Assembly: GCA_013695395.1 (NCBI GenBank)
Contig: JACDAP010000167.1
Location: 1-5,019 of the forward strand
Reading direction: 5' to 3'
Length of the DNA stretch: 5,019 nucleotides
Origin: Solirubrobacterales bacterium
GTDB taxonomy: Bacteria > Actinomycetota > Thermoleophilia > Solirubrobacterales > Solirubrobacteraceae
This document shows positions 4,450-5,019 of the stretch, piece after piece. Made by a program: the position numbers and the translations under genes. The notes beneath the pieces were generated by a model that saw only the letters and a program-made list of their open reading frames with translations, searched no databases and was not told the DNA's origin. Each line of letters starts with the position of its first letter. Position 1 is the stretch's first letter.

Positions 4450-5019
4450 ATGAGGGAGAAGGCGGCCCGCGGGTGGGATGAGCTGCGCGCGAGCTTCGGG
4501 TTCCTCTCCGCGGTGGCGATGAGCGTCGCCGTCGTCCTCGGCTTCGGGCTGCCGGCGCTGGACGACGTGCTCGAGCCGCGGCTGCCGCTTCTGGAGTTCG
4601 CCGCGCTCGACGATGCCCGCGGCGTCCTGAGCTCGGTCGCGACCGCGACCGTCTCGGTGGCCGGCCTGAGCTTCTCGGTGACGCTCGTCGCCTTCACGCT
4701 CACCTCCTCGCAGCTGAGTCCGCGCGTCCTGCGGACCTTCAGCACCGACCGCATCAGCCAGCTGACCCTGGCGGGCTTCCTCGGGACGTTCGTCTACGCC
4801 CTGATCGTGCTCGTCCGGCTCGGGAGCGCGGCGGAGGGCAAGGTTCCCGCGCTGTCGATGACGGTCGCGATCGTGGCGGCGGTCGGGTCTTTCGCGCTGT
4901 TCGCGGCGTTCATCACCCACATGGTCGGGATGCTCCAGCCCTCCGCGATCATCGCGGGCATCTCTGCGGACGCCCGCTCCACGCTGGCCGCGCGCTTCCC
5001 GACGCAGGCCGGGTCGGTG
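4450..5019 (+). CDS. DUF2254 family membrane protein (N-terminal part, runs off the window)
   Basis: The reading frame is open from the ATG at 4450 to the window end, giving 190 residues with no stop. Four hydrophobic segments are visible at about 17-37, 62-84, 104-123 and 134-158, so this is an inner-membrane protein. The block SVAGLSFSVTLVAFTLTSSQLSPRVLRTF spans 69-97, GTFVYALIVLVRL follows at 112-124, and a HMVGMLQPSAIIAGI segment follows at 157-171. These match the DUF2254 family as I know it. Its biochemical function is not established. Full-length members are around 400 or more residues, so about half is missing here. An in-frame TGA, the methyltransferase stop, lies 24 bases upstream and no other start codon intervenes, so the ATG is secure. 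Only a GAGG two bases before it resembles a ribosome binding site, so reinitiation after the methyltransferase is plausible. Confidence 0.88.
   Translation, partial: MREKAARGWDELRASFGFLSAVAMSVAVVLGFGLPALDDVLEPRLPLLEFAALDDARGVLSSVATATVSVAGLSFSVTLVAFTLTSSQLSPRVLRTFSTDRISQLTLAGFLGTFVYALIVLVRLGSAAEGKVPALSMTVAIVAAVGSFALFAAFITHMVGMLQPSAIIAGISADARSTLAARFPTQAGSV

Noticed and set aside
3745..4920. A 391-codon minus-strand open frame opposite the methyltransferase and the DUF2254 gene
   Set aside because: Its composition is highly charged and repetitive (Glu/Arg/Gly/Val), no domain is recognisable, and it spans two well-supported forward genes, so it is a shadow frame.

Overview
The window is very GC-rich, with third codon positions almost all G or C. 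It has GTG starts, short intergenic gaps and start codons that seem to sit directly downstream of a -10 hexamer without a Shine-Dalgarno sequence. Together these suggest a high-GC actinobacterium. A Solirubrobacterales/Thermoleophilia-type lineage would fit, but that is an impression and not something the sequence proves. I see no transposase, integrase, CRISPR array, tRNA or rRNA, so this reads as ordinary chromosome.

Layout: (1) 1-53 may be the tail of an upstream gene whose stop overlaps the next start (ATGA). (2) 50-1087 (+) is a nitrilase/carbon-nitrogen hydrolase-fold protein that keeps the Glu and Lys of the catalytic triad but has no cysteine where the nucleophile is expected. (3) 1088-1160 is a convergent gap with GC hairpins. 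(4) 1161-2483 (-) is a soluble GT-A glycosyltransferase resembling dolichyl/polyprenyl-phosphate hexose synthases, with a roughly 75-residue N-terminal extension. (5) 2513-2887 (+) is a small ArsC/YfgD-family thioredoxin-fold protein, divergent from the glycosyltransferase. (6) 2924-3322 (+) is an unrecognised 132-residue alpha/beta protein. (7) 3323-3609 is a gene-free stretch of 287 bases that looks like a promoter followed by a long structured 5' leader. (8) 3610-4425 (+) is a class I SAM-dependent methyltransferase. (9) 4450 to the window end (+) is the first 190 residues of a DUF2254 membrane protein.

These genes do not form one recognisable pathway. The likely transcription units are: the hydrolase with whatever lies upstream; the glycosyltransferase alone; the ArsC-like gene and the 132-residue gene, each with its own TAGCGT promoter; and the methyltransferase with the DUF2254 gene 24 bases downstream.

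The strongest candidate for something undescribed is the methyltransferase leader. At 3412-3482 it contains two crossing helices and a perfect 8-bp hairpin that together make an H-type pseudoknot, followed by a perfect 10-bp hairpin and then the ribosome binding site. This looks like a cis-regulatory RNA, and I do not recognise its class.
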